This document shows positions 48,017 to 56,529 of a DNA stretch of 64,000 nucleotides, piece after piece. The stretch lies in contig NZ_FOKB01000001.1 in the NCBI RefSeq assembly GCF_900111895.1, forward strand, positions 687,177 through 751,176. Reading direction: 5' to 3'. Below the pieces are notes generated by a model, which saw nothing but the letters and a program-made list of their open reading frames with translations, did not search any database and was not told where the DNA came from. Position numbers and translations under genes: made by a program. The DNA is from Pseudomonas simiae (GTDB lineage: Bacteria > Pseudomonadota > Gammaproteobacteria > Pseudomonadales > Pseudomonadaceae). Numbering within the stretch: the first letter of the stretch is position 1; every line of letters begins with the position of its first letter.

Positions 48017-48231
48017 AGAACTTCAACAGAGGTGTCCGCATGTTGATGCCTGTTTTGTGGTGGGAAAGGCTGGCCAGCATTTGAAGTAATTTCATCGCCA
48101 CACCCCTGACACCGATATATGCCAGAGACGGGAACCGTGTCTCCGATTTCATAAAGCGTGGTCCAGTGGGCGTGACCTGGTGAATTCGTTGTTGAAATAA
48201 ATCGACGAGTGAATTCGGTTACGTAAGCCAT
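47983..48231 (-). CDS. Small zinc-finger-like protein (82 aa)
   Basis: AAGGAGAGCGCA precedes the ATG at 48231. CQGCGDEI (about residues 41-48) and a later H-Q-H form a possible zinc site; the fold looks beta-rich. It is the first gene of the leftward block inside the tail cluster. Role unknown; expression in the lysogen is possible. Confidence 0.65.
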   Translation of the reverse strand: MAYVTEFTRRFISTTNSPGHAHWTTLYEIGDTVPVSGIYRCQGCGDEITSNAGQPFPPQNRHQHADTSVEVLWQLIVRTKTS

Positions 48232-48401
48232 TGCGCTCTCCTTGTGCTAAGAAGCACAACGCTACTACGCTGAACGCCTGCCCAGTTACTGGCTTTCCAT
48301 CCACGCTGGATGCCTGGCCAGGTACTTGCTGGAGCGTTTTGTTGGCGCCGAAACGGTGCGCTATGATGATCCGCAACCTGTCCGCAGAATTGAGGCGTCA
48401 T

Positions 48402-48581
48402 ATGACGAAAGATAACGAGTTAGTGATTGTGAACCCGCTGCTCGGCACGCCGTTTAAGCAGGCACCAGATGGGACCCCTATGGAAGGCCTGACGTTTAAA
48501 ACCAGAGCCGAGATGGATGCTTTTATTGCTGAGCACTGGTCCGGTGGTGTGGTTGAAATGGTAGAAGTACCAGTCAAGTGA
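48402..48581 (+). CDS. Small hypothetical protein (59 aa)
   Basis: The start at 48402 follows GAGGCGTCAT. The product begins MTKDNELVIVNPLLGTPF and is a short alpha/beta peptide. It is followed at once by a terminator and so forms an isolated unit diverging from the leftward block. No family recognised. Confidence 0.6.
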   Translation: MTKDNELVIVNPLLGTPFKQAPDGTPMEGLTFKTRAEMDAFIAEHWSGGVVEMVEVPVK

Positions 48582-48589
48582 GCAATAGC

Positions 48590-48613
48590 CCAGCCCCGCG
48601 CTGGGCTTTTTGC
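48590..48613 (+). terminator. Terminator
   Basis: GCCCAGC and GCTGGGC pair around CCCGC, followed by TTTTTG. It separates the small gene from the lipoprotein gene. Confidence 0.8.
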
Positions 48614-48660
48614 ATTCAGCCCTCAGTGCTACAGTCCCGCCAAACCAAAGAGGGAACGAC

Positions 48661-49011
48661 ATGCGGATTTTGATAGCGGCGGTAGCGGTGGCGATGTTGG
48701 CGGGGTGTATGGCGCCAACCATGAACGAGGCTCGCCAATCTGGCCCGTACAAGGTTCTCACTTCCAAAAAAACGGACGCTGCGCTGGCTAAATGCGTCCA
48801 GTACGAATGGCAGAACCAGTCGATCTTCGGCGGCACGCCTGGCGCAACTCTTCAGCCTGGCCGCGATACGGGTTACACCGTGTTCACCGAGGGATCCCAG
48901 TACTTCGTTGACATCCAGCCTAAAGGCTCGGGGGCCGAAGCGAAGTATTACGTGGTGGTCGGAAACTGGATTGCGAATAAGCGATTGGCTGCGCTGCAGG
49001 GCTGCCTATAG
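48661..49011 (+). CDS. Putative lipoprotein within the tail genes
   Basis: The N-terminus MRILIAAVAVAMLAGC is a lipoprotein signal with Cys16. The mature 100 residues include two further cysteines and aromatic strands (VFTEGSQYFVDIQ). GAGGGAACGAC precedes the ATG. Lipoproteins encoded among phage tail genes (T5 Llp, phi80 Cor) often block receptors against superinfection or against inactivation of new virions, a reasonable but unproved role here. Terminators lie on both sides. Confidence 0.7.
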   Translation: MRILIAAVAVAMLAGCMAPTMNEARQSGPYKVLTSKKTDAALAKCVQYEWQNQSIFGGTPGATLQPGRDTGYTVFTEGSQYFVDIQPKGSGAEAKYYVVVGNWIANKRLAALQGCL

Positions 49012-49030
49012 TCAGCACCACTTCACCAAA

Positions 49031-49053
49031 GGCTCGCTTCGGCGGGCCTTTTT
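49031..49053 (+). terminator. Terminator with UUCG loop, before the I-like gene
   Basis: GGCTCGC-TTCG-GCGGGCC with TTTTT, followed by ATTGCCCGGAGAAAAG and the ATG of the I-like gene. It belongs to a set of hairpin-plus-ribosome-site cassettes. Confidence 0.75.
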
Positions 49054-49072
49054 ATTGCCCGGAGAAAAGTTA

Positions 49073-49684
49073 ATGGCAGCACTCGCTATAAATTATCAGC
49101 CCATGACCACGATCTTGCTCTACGGTCAACTTCGACAGTTTGGCCGGTCCTTCCGCATGTCTGTGAATTCACCAGCAGAGGCGATCAAGGCGCTGTGTGT
49201 GCAGATCCCCGGATTTGAACGTTTCCTATCGAACGCCAAATCACGGGGGATTGAATTTGCCATATTCCGAGGAAAGACGAACCTGGCAGAAAAGGAGCTT
49301 GGGTTTGCGGGTGGCGGCGATATTCGAATTGCCCCGATCGTCACCGGCAGTAAGCGCGGCGGGGCGTTGCAGACCATCATCGGCGCTGTGTTGATTGTTG
49401 TCGGCCTTGTCATCACCGGTGGCACCTTCGGCGCCGGCGCACCTTTCGGTTCAGCTCTGATCATGATGGGCGGATCGATGGTGCTGGGCGGTGTTATCCA
49501 AATGCTCAGCCCCCAAGCTGGCGGCCTGAAGACCAGCGCGGCACCAGAGAACACTCCCGGTTATGCCTTCGGCAGTGCCAAGAACACCACGGCGTCGGGT
49601 AATCCGGTCCCGCTCTGCTACGGAAAGCGCCGGGTAGGCGGAGCGATCATCAGCGCCGCTATCTACGCAGAAGATCAGATGTAA
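49073..49684 (+). CDS. Tail assembly protein, lambda I-like
   Basis: The 203-residue protein matches lambda I: an N-terminal ubiquitin-like part (TTILLYGQLRQFGRSFRMSV), a Gly-rich hydrophobic middle with two possible spans (about 106-140), and a C-terminal PVPLCYGKRRVGGAIISA. It acts with J, K and L in tail-tip initiation. The start at 49073 follows GGAGAAAAG. Confidence 0.9.
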   Translation: MAALAINYQPMTTILLYGQLRQFGRSFRMSVNSPAEAIKALCVQIPGFERFLSNAKSRGIEFAIFRGKTNLAEKELGFAGGGDIRIAPIVTGSKRGGALQTIIGAVLIVVGLVITGGTFGAGAPFGSALIMMGGSMVLGGVIQMLSPQAGGLKTSAAPENTPGYAFGSAKNTTASGNPVPLCYGKRRVGGAIISAAIYAEDQM

Positions 49685-49704
49685 CGAAACCCGCACCACC
49701 ACAG

Positions 49705-49725
49705 CCGGCCATGAGCCGGTTTTTT
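49705..49725 (+). terminator. Terminator before the J-like gene
   Basis: CCGGC-CATGA-GCCGG with TTTTTT, then ATTGCCTGGAGAAACGC and ATG. The stem is short (5 bp). Confidence 0.65.
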
Positions 49726-49742
49726 ATTGCCTGGAGAAACGC

Positions 49743-52700
49743 ATGGGCGCAGCACAGAAGCTCGACATCTACGGTGCCAAGGGCGGCTCCGAGAAGCCAA
49801 AAAACCCAACCGAGGCGCCGGACAGCCTTCGCTCTGTTGCTATCGCCAAGATGCTGATTGCTGTAGGGGAAGGTGAGTTCGAAGGAACGCCTACCGCGAA
49901 GGACATCTATCTCGACAACACCCCACTGCAAGACCCCCAGGGCAACATGAACTTCCCGAACGTGAAGTGGGAGTGGCGCACCGGTGCCGTGGACCAGAGC
50001 TATATCCAGGGCATCCCTTCGATCGAGAACGAGACCACGATCAGTACCGAACTGCGCAGCGGGACGCCATGGGTTCGGGCCATCACCAATACCCAGCTTT
50101 CGGCTGTGCGCGTGCGTTTCGCCTGGCCGGCGCTCCAGTCGGTAGATGCCAGTGGCAACATTAACGGTTACGCGATCGGCTACAAGGTCGAGCTGGCTAC
50201 TGATGGCGGCGCTTATCAGGAGGTTCTGAATGAGGCCGTGTCTGGAAAGACCACCAGTCTTTACGAGCGCACCCGCCGAATCGATTTGCCTAAGGCAACC
50301 ACCGGCTGGCTGATGCGCATCACTCGCCTGACGCCCAACCAGAACAACAACAAAATCTCCGACACCATGCAGATCGCCGGCTTCACGGAGGTGATCGACG
50401 CGAAGATCCGCTACCCAAATACTGCGTTGCTCTACATCGAGTTTTCAGCCGAACAGTTTCGCAGCATCCCAGCGGTGACCGTCGAGACCAAGCTGAAGAA
50501 GATGCAGGTGCCGAGCAACTATGACCCGGTGTCACGCACCTACTCGGGTGTTTGGGACGGCACATTCAAACAGGCCTGGACCGATAATGCGGTTTGGATG
50601 ACCTACGACATCACCACCGCAGACCGCTTCGGCCTTGGCCGTCGCATCAAGCCGTGGATGGTGGACAAGTGGGAGCTGTATCGCATCTCGCAGTATTGCG
50701 ACCAATTGGTACCGGACGGGAAGGGTGGCCAGGAGCCTCGTTTCATCTGCAACTTGAACCTGCAGAGCAAGGCTGACGCCTGGTCTCTGCTGCGTGACAT
50801 CTCCACGATCTACCGGGGCATGACTTACTGGGCCCAGGGCCAGGTCTTCACTCTGGCGGACATGCCACGGGCTACTGACTTCGACTTCGCCTATACCCGG
50901 GCGAACGTCATCGACGGCAAGTTCACCTACTCAAGCGCATCGGAGCGCACGCGCTACACCAGGGCACTGATCAGCTACGACAACCCGGGGAACAACTTCG
51001 ACACCGACGTCACAGCTGTGACCGATGCCAAGTTGCAGCGGCGCTACGGCGACAACCCGCTGGAGATAAGCGCTATTGGCTGCACCCGCGAATCTGAGGC
51101 CCAGCGCCGGGGCAAGTGGGCGCTGCTCACGAACTCCAAGGATCGGGCGGTTACCTTCAAGGTCGGCCTCGACGGGCGCATCCCGCTGCCTGGATACGTG
51201 ATCCCCATCGCAGACGAACTGCTGGCCGGCCGGCCGGTGGGCGGGCGTATCTCGGCGGTGAACGGCAAGGTCATCACCCTGGACCGCGATACCCAGGCCA
51301 AGCCCGGCGACCGGCTGATCCTCAATCTGCCCGACGGCAAGTGCGAGGGCCGCACCGTGCAATTGGTCAGTGGGCGCCAGGTCACCGTGACCGTTGCCTA
51401 CTCCGTGCCGCCTGAGCGCGAACTGGTGTGGGCGCTGGACGCTGACGACCTGGCCATCCCGCTTTATCGCGTTGTGAGCGTGGCGCGGCCGGAGCCTGGG
51501 GTGTTCGAAATCTCTGCTGTGCAGTACGACCCGAGCAAGTTCGATCACATCGACACCGGCGCCCGGCTGGAAGAGCGGCCAATCAGTGTTGTGCCCATCA
51601 CTGTCGTACCGGCACCGGCAAGCGTCGACATCACGTCGAACTACTCCGTGGATCAGGGCTTGGCAATCAGCACCATGAACATCTCATGGCCGGCTGTGGC
51701 GGGCGCTGTCGCGTATGACGTGGAGTGGCGCAAGGATAGCGGCAACTGGATCAAGCTGCAGCGCACAGGCGCGACAAGCGTGGACGTCACCGGCATTTAC
51801 TCGGGCGCCTACCTGGCCCGCGTTCGCTCGGTGAGCGCCTTCAAGATCTCTTCGATCTGGAAGAGCTCCAATCTGACCAGCCTGGAAGGGAAGGTCGGCT
51901 TGCCGCCGGCGGTGGCATTCCTGTCCACCACCAGCGAACTGTTCGGTATCGGCATCAAGTGGGGCTTCCCCGCCGGCGCCGAGGATACCCAGCGCACCGA
52001 GCTGTGGTATGGCCCCGCGAACGACCTGGGAGCGGCGACCAAGCTGGCCGACCTGGCTTACCCGCAGGCCGATTACCGGATGCAGTCGCTTCTGGCGGGC
52101 GCAACCTTGTTCTTCTGGGCGCGCCTGGTGGACCGGACCGGCAACGTCGGGCCGTTCTATCCGGTGGTAGACGGTGTGGTGGGCCAGGCCAGCTCGGATG
52201 CTGGTCCGATCCTTGGGATGCTTGCCGGCAAGATCAGCAAAACCGAGCTTGGCCAGGACCTGCTCAGCGACATCGAGAAGATCCCGGACTTGCAAGCCCA
52301 GATCGACGCACTGGACGGGCTCGGTGCATACGTTTCGGGTCAGGTCTACCTGAAAGGGCAGATGGTGGTGGCAGGGGATCGAATCTACCAGGCGAAAGTA
52401 GAGGTGCCGGTCAACAACCCTCCACCGAACACCACCTATTGGCTGGATGTAGGTCAATCGATTGAGACGGCCAATGGCTTGGCACAGCAGGTCTCCACCA
52501 ACACCGCCGACATTACCAAGTTCGACGGCGTGGTCACCGCCCAGGCCAGCACCACCAACGTCCTGCGGGCTGCGGCGCGTGATGACAGCGGGAACGGAGC
52601 GAAGGCTGACGCGCTGAAAGGTTGGGCCAGCACGGCCGCGATCGTTCAGGAGAGCAAGGTCAGGGCGTCAGAAACGGAGGCCAGCGCCGAGCGAACCACG

Positions 52701-53306
52701 ATCCTTGACGCCAAGGTCAACCAGAACGCTGCGAACGTCACCTTGCTGGAAAGCACGGTAGCCAACAACAAGCAGGCCTCGGCACAGCAAATAGCTCAGG
52801 TCAGCGCGGAGGTGGCGGACAACAAAGCAGTGATTCAGCAGACAACGTCAGCCCTTGCCGACACCAACAACAAGCTGTCGACAATCTGGTCGGTGAAGAT
52901 GGAGACCACGGCTGGCGGCCAGAAGTATGCCGCATCGTTCGGCCTGGGCCTGCAGGTTGACCCGTCCGGTGTTTCTTCGCAGTTCGTCGTCAGGGCTGAC
53001 ACGTTCATGCTTTTGAACCTGACCAATGGCACACCGGTGTCTCCGTTCTCGGTGTCTGGTGGACAGACCTTCATCCGGTCCGCTTTCATCCAGGACGGCA
53101 CGATCACCAACGCCAAGATCGGCAACTACATCGAGTCGAATAACTACGTGGAAGGCACCAGCGGCTGGAAGTTGTTCTTCGATGGTACCTTTGAAATCAA
53201 CGGCGCATTCGGTGGGCAGGCGCGCCAGGTGATCAATAACAGAGGCGGCAAAGTCTTCGATGAAAACGGCGTGAAACGCTACCAGTGGGGAGATCTGTCC
53301 GCATGA
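49743..53306 (+). CDS. Host-specificity tail-tip protein, lambda J-like
   Basis: The 1187-residue protein should form the central tail fibre that reads the host receptor. The N-terminal 500 residues follow the J pattern (AIAKMLIAVGEGEFEG; DMPRATDFDF), residues 600-800 contain fibronectin-like beta repeats, residues 900-1040 coiled coils, and the C-terminus a DUF1983-like domain (SVKMETTAGGQKYAASFGLG; FIQDGTITNAKIGNYI). The last third is what usually varies with host range. Its stop overlaps the next start (ATGA). Confidence 0.93.
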   Translation: MGAAQKLDIYGAKGGSEKPKNPTEAPDSLRSVAIAKMLIAVGEGEFEGTPTAKDIYLDNTPLQDPQGNMNFPNVKWEWRTGAVDQSYIQGIPSIENETTISTELRSGTPWVRAITNTQLSAVRVRFAWPALQSVDASGNINGYAIGYKVELATDGGAYQEVLNEAVSGKTTSLYERTRRIDLPKATTGWLMRITRLTPNQNNNKISDTMQIAGFTEVIDAKIRYPNTALLYIEFSAEQFRSIPAVTVETKLKKMQVPSNYDPVSRTYSGVWDGTFKQAWTDNAVWMTYDITTADRFGLGRRIKPWMVDKWELYRISQYCDQLVPDGKGGQEPRFICNLNLQSKADAWSLLRDISTIYRGMTYWAQGQVFTLADMPRATDFDFAYTRANVIDGKFTYSSASERTRYTRALISYDNPGNNFDTDVTAVTDAKLQRRYGDNPLEISAIGCTRESEAQRRGKWALLTNSKDRAVTFKVGLDGRIPLPGYVIPIADELLAGRPVGGRISAVNGKVITLDRDTQAKPGDRLILNLPDGKCEGRTVQLVSGRQVTVTVAYSVPPERELVWALDADDLAIPLYRVVSVARPEPGVFEISAVQYDPSKFDHIDTGARLEERPISVVPITVVPAPASVDITSNYSVDQGLAISTMNISWPAVAGAVAYDVEWRKDSGNWIKLQRTGATSVDVTGIYSGAYLARVRSVSAFKISSIWKSSNLTSLEGKVGLPPAVAFLSTTSELFGIGIKWGFPAGAEDTQRTELWYGPANDLGAATKLADLAYPQADYRMQSLLAGATLFFWARLVDRTGNVGPFYPVVDGVVGQASSDAGPILGMLAGKISKTELGQDLLSDIEKIPDLQAQIDALDGLGAYVSGQVYLKGQMVVAGDRIYQAKVEVPVNNPPPNTTYWLDVGQSIETANGLAQQVSTNTADITKFDGVVTAQASTTNVLRAAARDDSGNGAKADALKGWASTAAIVQESKVRASETEASAERTTILDAKVNQNAANVTLLESTVANNKQASAQQIAQVSAEVADNKAVIQQTTSALADTNNKLSTIWSVKMETTAGGQKYAASFGLGLQVDPSGVSSQFVVRADTFMLLNLTNGTPVSPFSVSGGQTFIRSAFIQDGTITNAKIGNYIESNNYVEGTSGWKLFFDGTFEINGAFGGQARQVINNRGGKVFDENGVKRYQWGDLSA

Positions 53307-53644
53307 GTTTCGGGATAAGAATCTGGGGCCCCACTGGTGCCCTTGAACTGGATGAGACCTCGTTTACTGTGAGGGTGGTGTATTCGGCTGTTGTGGCTTT
53401 CGTTACCGGCGGGAATCGGTCTCAAACAATTCCAATTGCTGGAGTTTCTCCCGCAACGCACTCAGCTGTATGCATTCCAATCGGGGCCTACCCTCAAGAT
53501 CCAAATGCGCAAAACCTATCTGCCATTCAATATGAGCCACAGGTTTACGATGGGGGCGTCATTGTTTGGTTCGGAAACCGTGCGCAGCCGAGTGGAACAG
53601 TTGGGATTGGTCCTCAAAGACTTTTAGTTATGAGGTATCGATAG
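53303..53644 (+). CDS. Small tail fibre-associated protein (113 aa)
   Basis: This beta-rich protein (MSFGIRIWGPTGALELDET) is coupled to the J-like gene by ATGA. Similar small proteins follow J in pseudomonad phages and may cap or decorate the fibre. Codon use and base content are more AT-rich than in the J gene. Confidence 0.6.
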   Translation: MSFGIRIWGPTGALELDETSFTVRVVYSAVVAFVTGGNRSQTIPIAGVSPATHSAVCIPIGAYPQDPNAQNLSAIQYEPQVYDGGVIVWFGNRAQPSGTVGIGPQRLLVMRYR

Positions 53645-54274
53645 ATGAGCTATGGCGTACAGTTCACTAATAACAATGATGTAGTGACACTTGATTCCGA
53701 GTTCTCGCGGTTAGTGGTTTTGCAGCGGGGGAGGTACCAAGGGGGCGCGTCATTTAGCGCACCTATAACCAGCGCGGAGCCGCCACTGGTATTCGTAAGG
53801 CCGGACGCCACCACTACGTTCAGCTACGCCACGATCGCCGGAAGCCCGGGAAACTGGACTGGGTTTTCGTTTCTTGGTGGAGGAGCGGGAAACTTTTTTG
53901 TTGCTGCCTATAGCTCAACCCCTACCGCAACTTATGGGATCAGGATATGGGACGGATCGACAAAGTTGCTTTTTGACAGTGGCACCCCCTGCGCCCAGTT
54001 CACTCGGACTATTTCAGCGTGGACCTATCTCGGCTCTAGCTCTACCGGCCAGGGGACCACGCGTAGCAATTGGACGGCAACTAGTCCTTTAGATACGGGT
54101 GACTTCATGCTCATCAATAACATAGGCATGGACGTAGCCGGAGCAAGCACGCGCGCCGCAAAACTGTATTGCACTTGGGACTATGGATCAAACAGATTAT
54201 TGATGTGGGTGGTCGGGGTAGCCAACTCCACGTCTTTCTTCATACCAGTTGTATTTGCAAAGCCAATAAGCTGA
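53645..54274 (+). CDS. Putative tail protein (209 aa)
   Basis: A beta-rich protein with many Thr, Ser and Gly residues, beginning MSYGVQFTNNNDVVTLDSE and containing TYGIRIWDG, which echoes the FGIRIWG start of the protein before it. It begins directly after the previous stop. The composition is typical of receptor-binding or fibre tip proteins. No catalytic motif. Confidence 0.6.
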   Translation: MSYGVQFTNNNDVVTLDSEFSRLVVLQRGRYQGGASFSAPITSAEPPLVFVRPDATTTFSYATIAGSPGNWTGFSFLGGGAGNFFVAAYSSTPTATYGIRIWDGSTKLLFDSGTPCAQFTRTISAWTYLGSSSTGQGTTRSNWTATSPLDTGDFMLINNIGMDVAGASTRAAKLYCTWDYGSNRLLMWVVGVANSTSFFIPVVFAKPIS

Positions 54275-54294
54275 ATTAATGCCAACCACCTATG

Positions 54295-54313
54295 CCGCCT
54301 AGAGCGGTTTTTT
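54295..54313 (+). terminator. Terminator cassette before the tail fibre gene
   Basis: CCGC-CTAGA-GCGG with TTTTTT, then ATTGCCTGGAGAAAACT and ATG. The loop and the downstream block match those at 28206 and 55960. Confidence 0.6.
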
Positions 54314-54330
54314 ATTGCCTGGAGAAAACT

Positions 54331-55371
54331 ATGGTTTGGCAAAGAGCCGGAACAGTCGCCGTACAGAACGGCAGCAGCACAGTCATAGGCACGAACGTAG
54401 ATTTCGCAGCCAGCAGCAGGATTGGGGATTCGTTCGTTGGTCCTGATGGTGCGACATACGAGCTGGCCAACGTCGCAAGCTCCACTGTTATCTCTATTCT
54501 GCCTGCTTACAAAGGACCGACCGTAAGCGGTGCGGCCTACGCTATTATGCCCGTGCAGGGCTACGACAAGATGCTGTCGGATGCCTTCAACAACCTGAAT
54601 AACCAATTTGGGGCTAAGCTGGCTGCGCTGGGCACGACGGGTAACTATGACATCCTGCCAGAGACAAAGGGTGGAACCGGAAGAACAGCGGTAGGGACGG
54701 CTATATCAGCTAATGTCGCCATAAGTTCATCTGACGCTACATCGGGTCGCTTGCTAGCGGTCGGACATGCTGGATTTAACGGCGGTGGCGGGCTGGTTCA
54801 GCCATCAAGCGTAGATGCAAATTCATTAATAACGTCCGGGGTATATATATTCTCAAACGGAGGAAACGCAAATACCCCTACAAACTTGGGTTACATGATT
54901 GTCCTCACGCACCCCTCAGCTGGTTATTGCCGCCAGGTATTCAAGAGTTTCAACACAAATGCGTACTTTGAGCGCTTCCAGTCAACCGGAACCTGGAGTG
55001 CCTGGGATCAGGTTTACGGAGCCACATCATCAGTTCTTGATCCGCAAACTGCCGGCGGACTCATGTCCATGACTGCGGTTAGTGGATTCACCGTATTCAA
55101 GTATGCAAACGGTCAAATGATTGTTCAAGGGCCGGTGCCCACAACTGCAATTATTGCGGCTAACACTCAATTTGTAGTTAGCGTTTCAATTCCCGTCAGT
55201 TTTCCCGTCGGGTTCGTAACATTGGTTGGCACCCTTTACCCATCAGTTGGCAATGATTTTGCCATACGGAACACCCAGGCCCCTGGGACGACTGCGTACC
55301 TGTTTTGTGCCAACGGCACCTCAGCTCAATCTTTTTCGGGGAACATAGCCCTTTTTGGTAGGTGGAAATAA
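54331..55371 (+). CDS. Tail fibre protein
   Basis: The 346-residue protein has an N-terminal attachment domain common to phage fibres (VWQRAGTVAVQNGSSTVIGT), a linker with LPETKGGTGRTAVG and a C-terminal beta-rich, Phe/Thr-rich receptor region (residues 150-346). GGAGAAAACT precedes the ATG. The gene overlaps the next by one base. It is more AT-rich than the core tail genes, as expected of a swappable fibre. Confidence 0.75.
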   Translation: MVWQRAGTVAVQNGSSTVIGTNVDFAASSRIGDSFVGPDGATYELANVASSTVISILPAYKGPTVSGAAYAIMPVQGYDKMLSDAFNNLNNQFGAKLAALGTTGNYDILPETKGGTGRTAVGTAISANVAISSSDATSGRLLAVGHAGFNGGGGLVQPSSVDANSLITSGVYIFSNGGNANTPTNLGYMIVLTHPSAGYCRQVFKSFNTNAYFERFQSTGTWSAWDQVYGATSSVLDPQTAGGLMSMTAVSGFTVFKYANGQMIVQGPVPTTAIIAANTQFVVSVSIPVSFPVGFVTLVGTLYPSVGNDFAIRNTQAPGTTAYLFCANGTSAQSFSGNIALFGRWK

Positions 55372-55751
55372 TGAAAATTAAGCTGTGGGCCTGCTTAATG
55401 GACGGGCATTTAGAGGCCTCGATTAGTGGTGACATCATCACTATCAATGGGGAGGCCATTGATCTATCCGGTATTCCGTCGGGTTTTCGGCTTCCGGGTA
55501 GCGCGGTCGGCAATAGGTTTTTTGTCGAGTCTGACTACGTTGAGCGGATAGGAAAAACACTTCACCTAACTTTACGTCTTCCAGTGGCTTGGGATAGCCC
55601 GGAGGAGTTTCGAAACCCAGCAGAGCCTATTGTAATTGATGCTCGCAGTGGGCCTGTGAAGTTTCCCGACACGTCGCCGGCAACCCCCCGACCTGTACAA
55701 CATCCGGAAATATTTGAGGTATCAGAAAATGGTGGACTTGAGCAAGCTTGA
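55371..55751 (+). CDS. Fibre-linked hypothetical protein (126 aa)
   Basis: The product begins MKIKLWACLMDGHLEASISG and has a beta-rich N-terminal half, then a Pro-rich tail. It starts at the fibre stop (TAATG) and overlaps the next small gene. It may be a fibre assembly helper, a common follower of fibre genes, but no motif proves this. Confidence 0.55.
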   Translation: MKIKLWACLMDGHLEASISGDIITINGEAIDLSGIPSGFRLPGSAVGNRFFVESDYVERIGKTLHLTLRLPVAWDSPEEFRNPAEPIVIDARSGPVKFPDTSPATPRPVQHPEIFEVSENGGLEQA

Positions 55752-55941
55752 GCCGATCAAAACCGCGCAGGACGAATCTGATCAAATCAGCCTGGACCAG
55801 GCGCGCGCATACCTGAACGAAACCAATTGGCATGCCTTCGCCTTACTTGAAGATGGCACGCCGATACCCGACGACATTAAGCAGGCGCGAGCCAATGCCA
55901 GGGATACTATAAATCGTCTCGGACCACCGACATCGGCTTGA
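55729..55941 (+). CDS. Small fibre assembly-type protein (70 aa)
   Basis: The product starts MVDLSKLEPIKTAQDESDQ and is acidic and helical; GAGGTATCAGAAA precedes the ATG. It overlaps the preceding gene by 23 bases in another frame. Short acidic proteins after fibre genes are often chaperones, which is the most likely role. Confidence 0.5.
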   Translation: MVDLSKLEPIKTAQDESDQISLDQARAYLNETNWHAFALLEDGTPIPDDIKQARANARDTINRLGPPTSA

Positions 55942-55959
55942 TCCAAAAAAACACCGACA

Positions 55960-55980
55960 CCGCCTAGAGCGGTTTTTTTT
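55960..55980 (+). terminator. Terminator cassette before the endolysin gene
   Basis: CCGC-CTAGA-GCGG with a run of eight T, then CGTCTGGAGAAAAGC and ATG. Same loop as at 28206 and 54295. Confidence 0.65.
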
Positions 55981-55995
55981 CGTCTGGAGAAAAGC

Positions 55996-56529
55996 ATGCC
56001 GATCACTGAGCAGCAGTTGCTGCAGATCCTCCCGAACGCCGGCCACCAAGCCGGCGTTTTTGTTCCTGCCCTGAACACGGCCATGAACCGCTATGGCATC
56101 GTGGGCACCGCGCGCGCTGCTGCATTCATCGCCCAGGTTGGGCACGAATCCGGCCAACTACGCTACGTGCGCGAGATTTGGGGGCCCACTGCGCAGCAAC
56201 TCACGTACGAAGGCCGTGTCGATCTGGGAAACACCGTTAAGGGTGACGGCTCGAAGTACCGTGGGCGCGGACTGATCCAGATCACCGGGAGAGCCAACTA
56301 TGCCGCATGCGGGGAAGCCCTGGGCCTGGACCTGATCAACAGGCCCGAGCTGCTCGAGCTGCCCCAGCACGCGGCGATGTCTGCGGCCTGGTTCTGGTCC
56401 ACCAAGGGGCTGAACACGCTGGCGGATCAGGGGGAGTTCACGAAGATCACCCGCCGCATTAATGGCGGTCTCAACGGCCTGGAAGATCGCTTGCAGTTGT
56501 GGGAGCGGGCGAAAAAGGTGCTGGCATGA
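55996..56529 (+). CDS. Endolysin, glycoside hydrolase family 19
   Basis: The 177-residue enzyme should cut peptidoglycan glycan strands at lysis. The GH19 core is visible: FIAQVGHESGQLRYVREIW with the probable catalytic Glu51 and Glu60, then YRGRGLIQITGRANY (88-102) and AAWFWSTKGLN. No signal peptide is present, so it needs a holin to reach the wall. It is coupled to the spanin gene by ATGA. Confidence 0.92.
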   Translation: MPITEQQLLQILPNAGHQAGVFVPALNTAMNRYGIVGTARAAAFIAQVGHESGQLRYVREIWGPTAQQLTYEGRVDLGNTVKGDGSKYRGRGLIQITGRANYAACGEALGLDLINRPELLELPQHAAMSAAWFWSTKGLNTLADQGEFTKITRRINGGLNGLEDRLQLWERAKKVLA

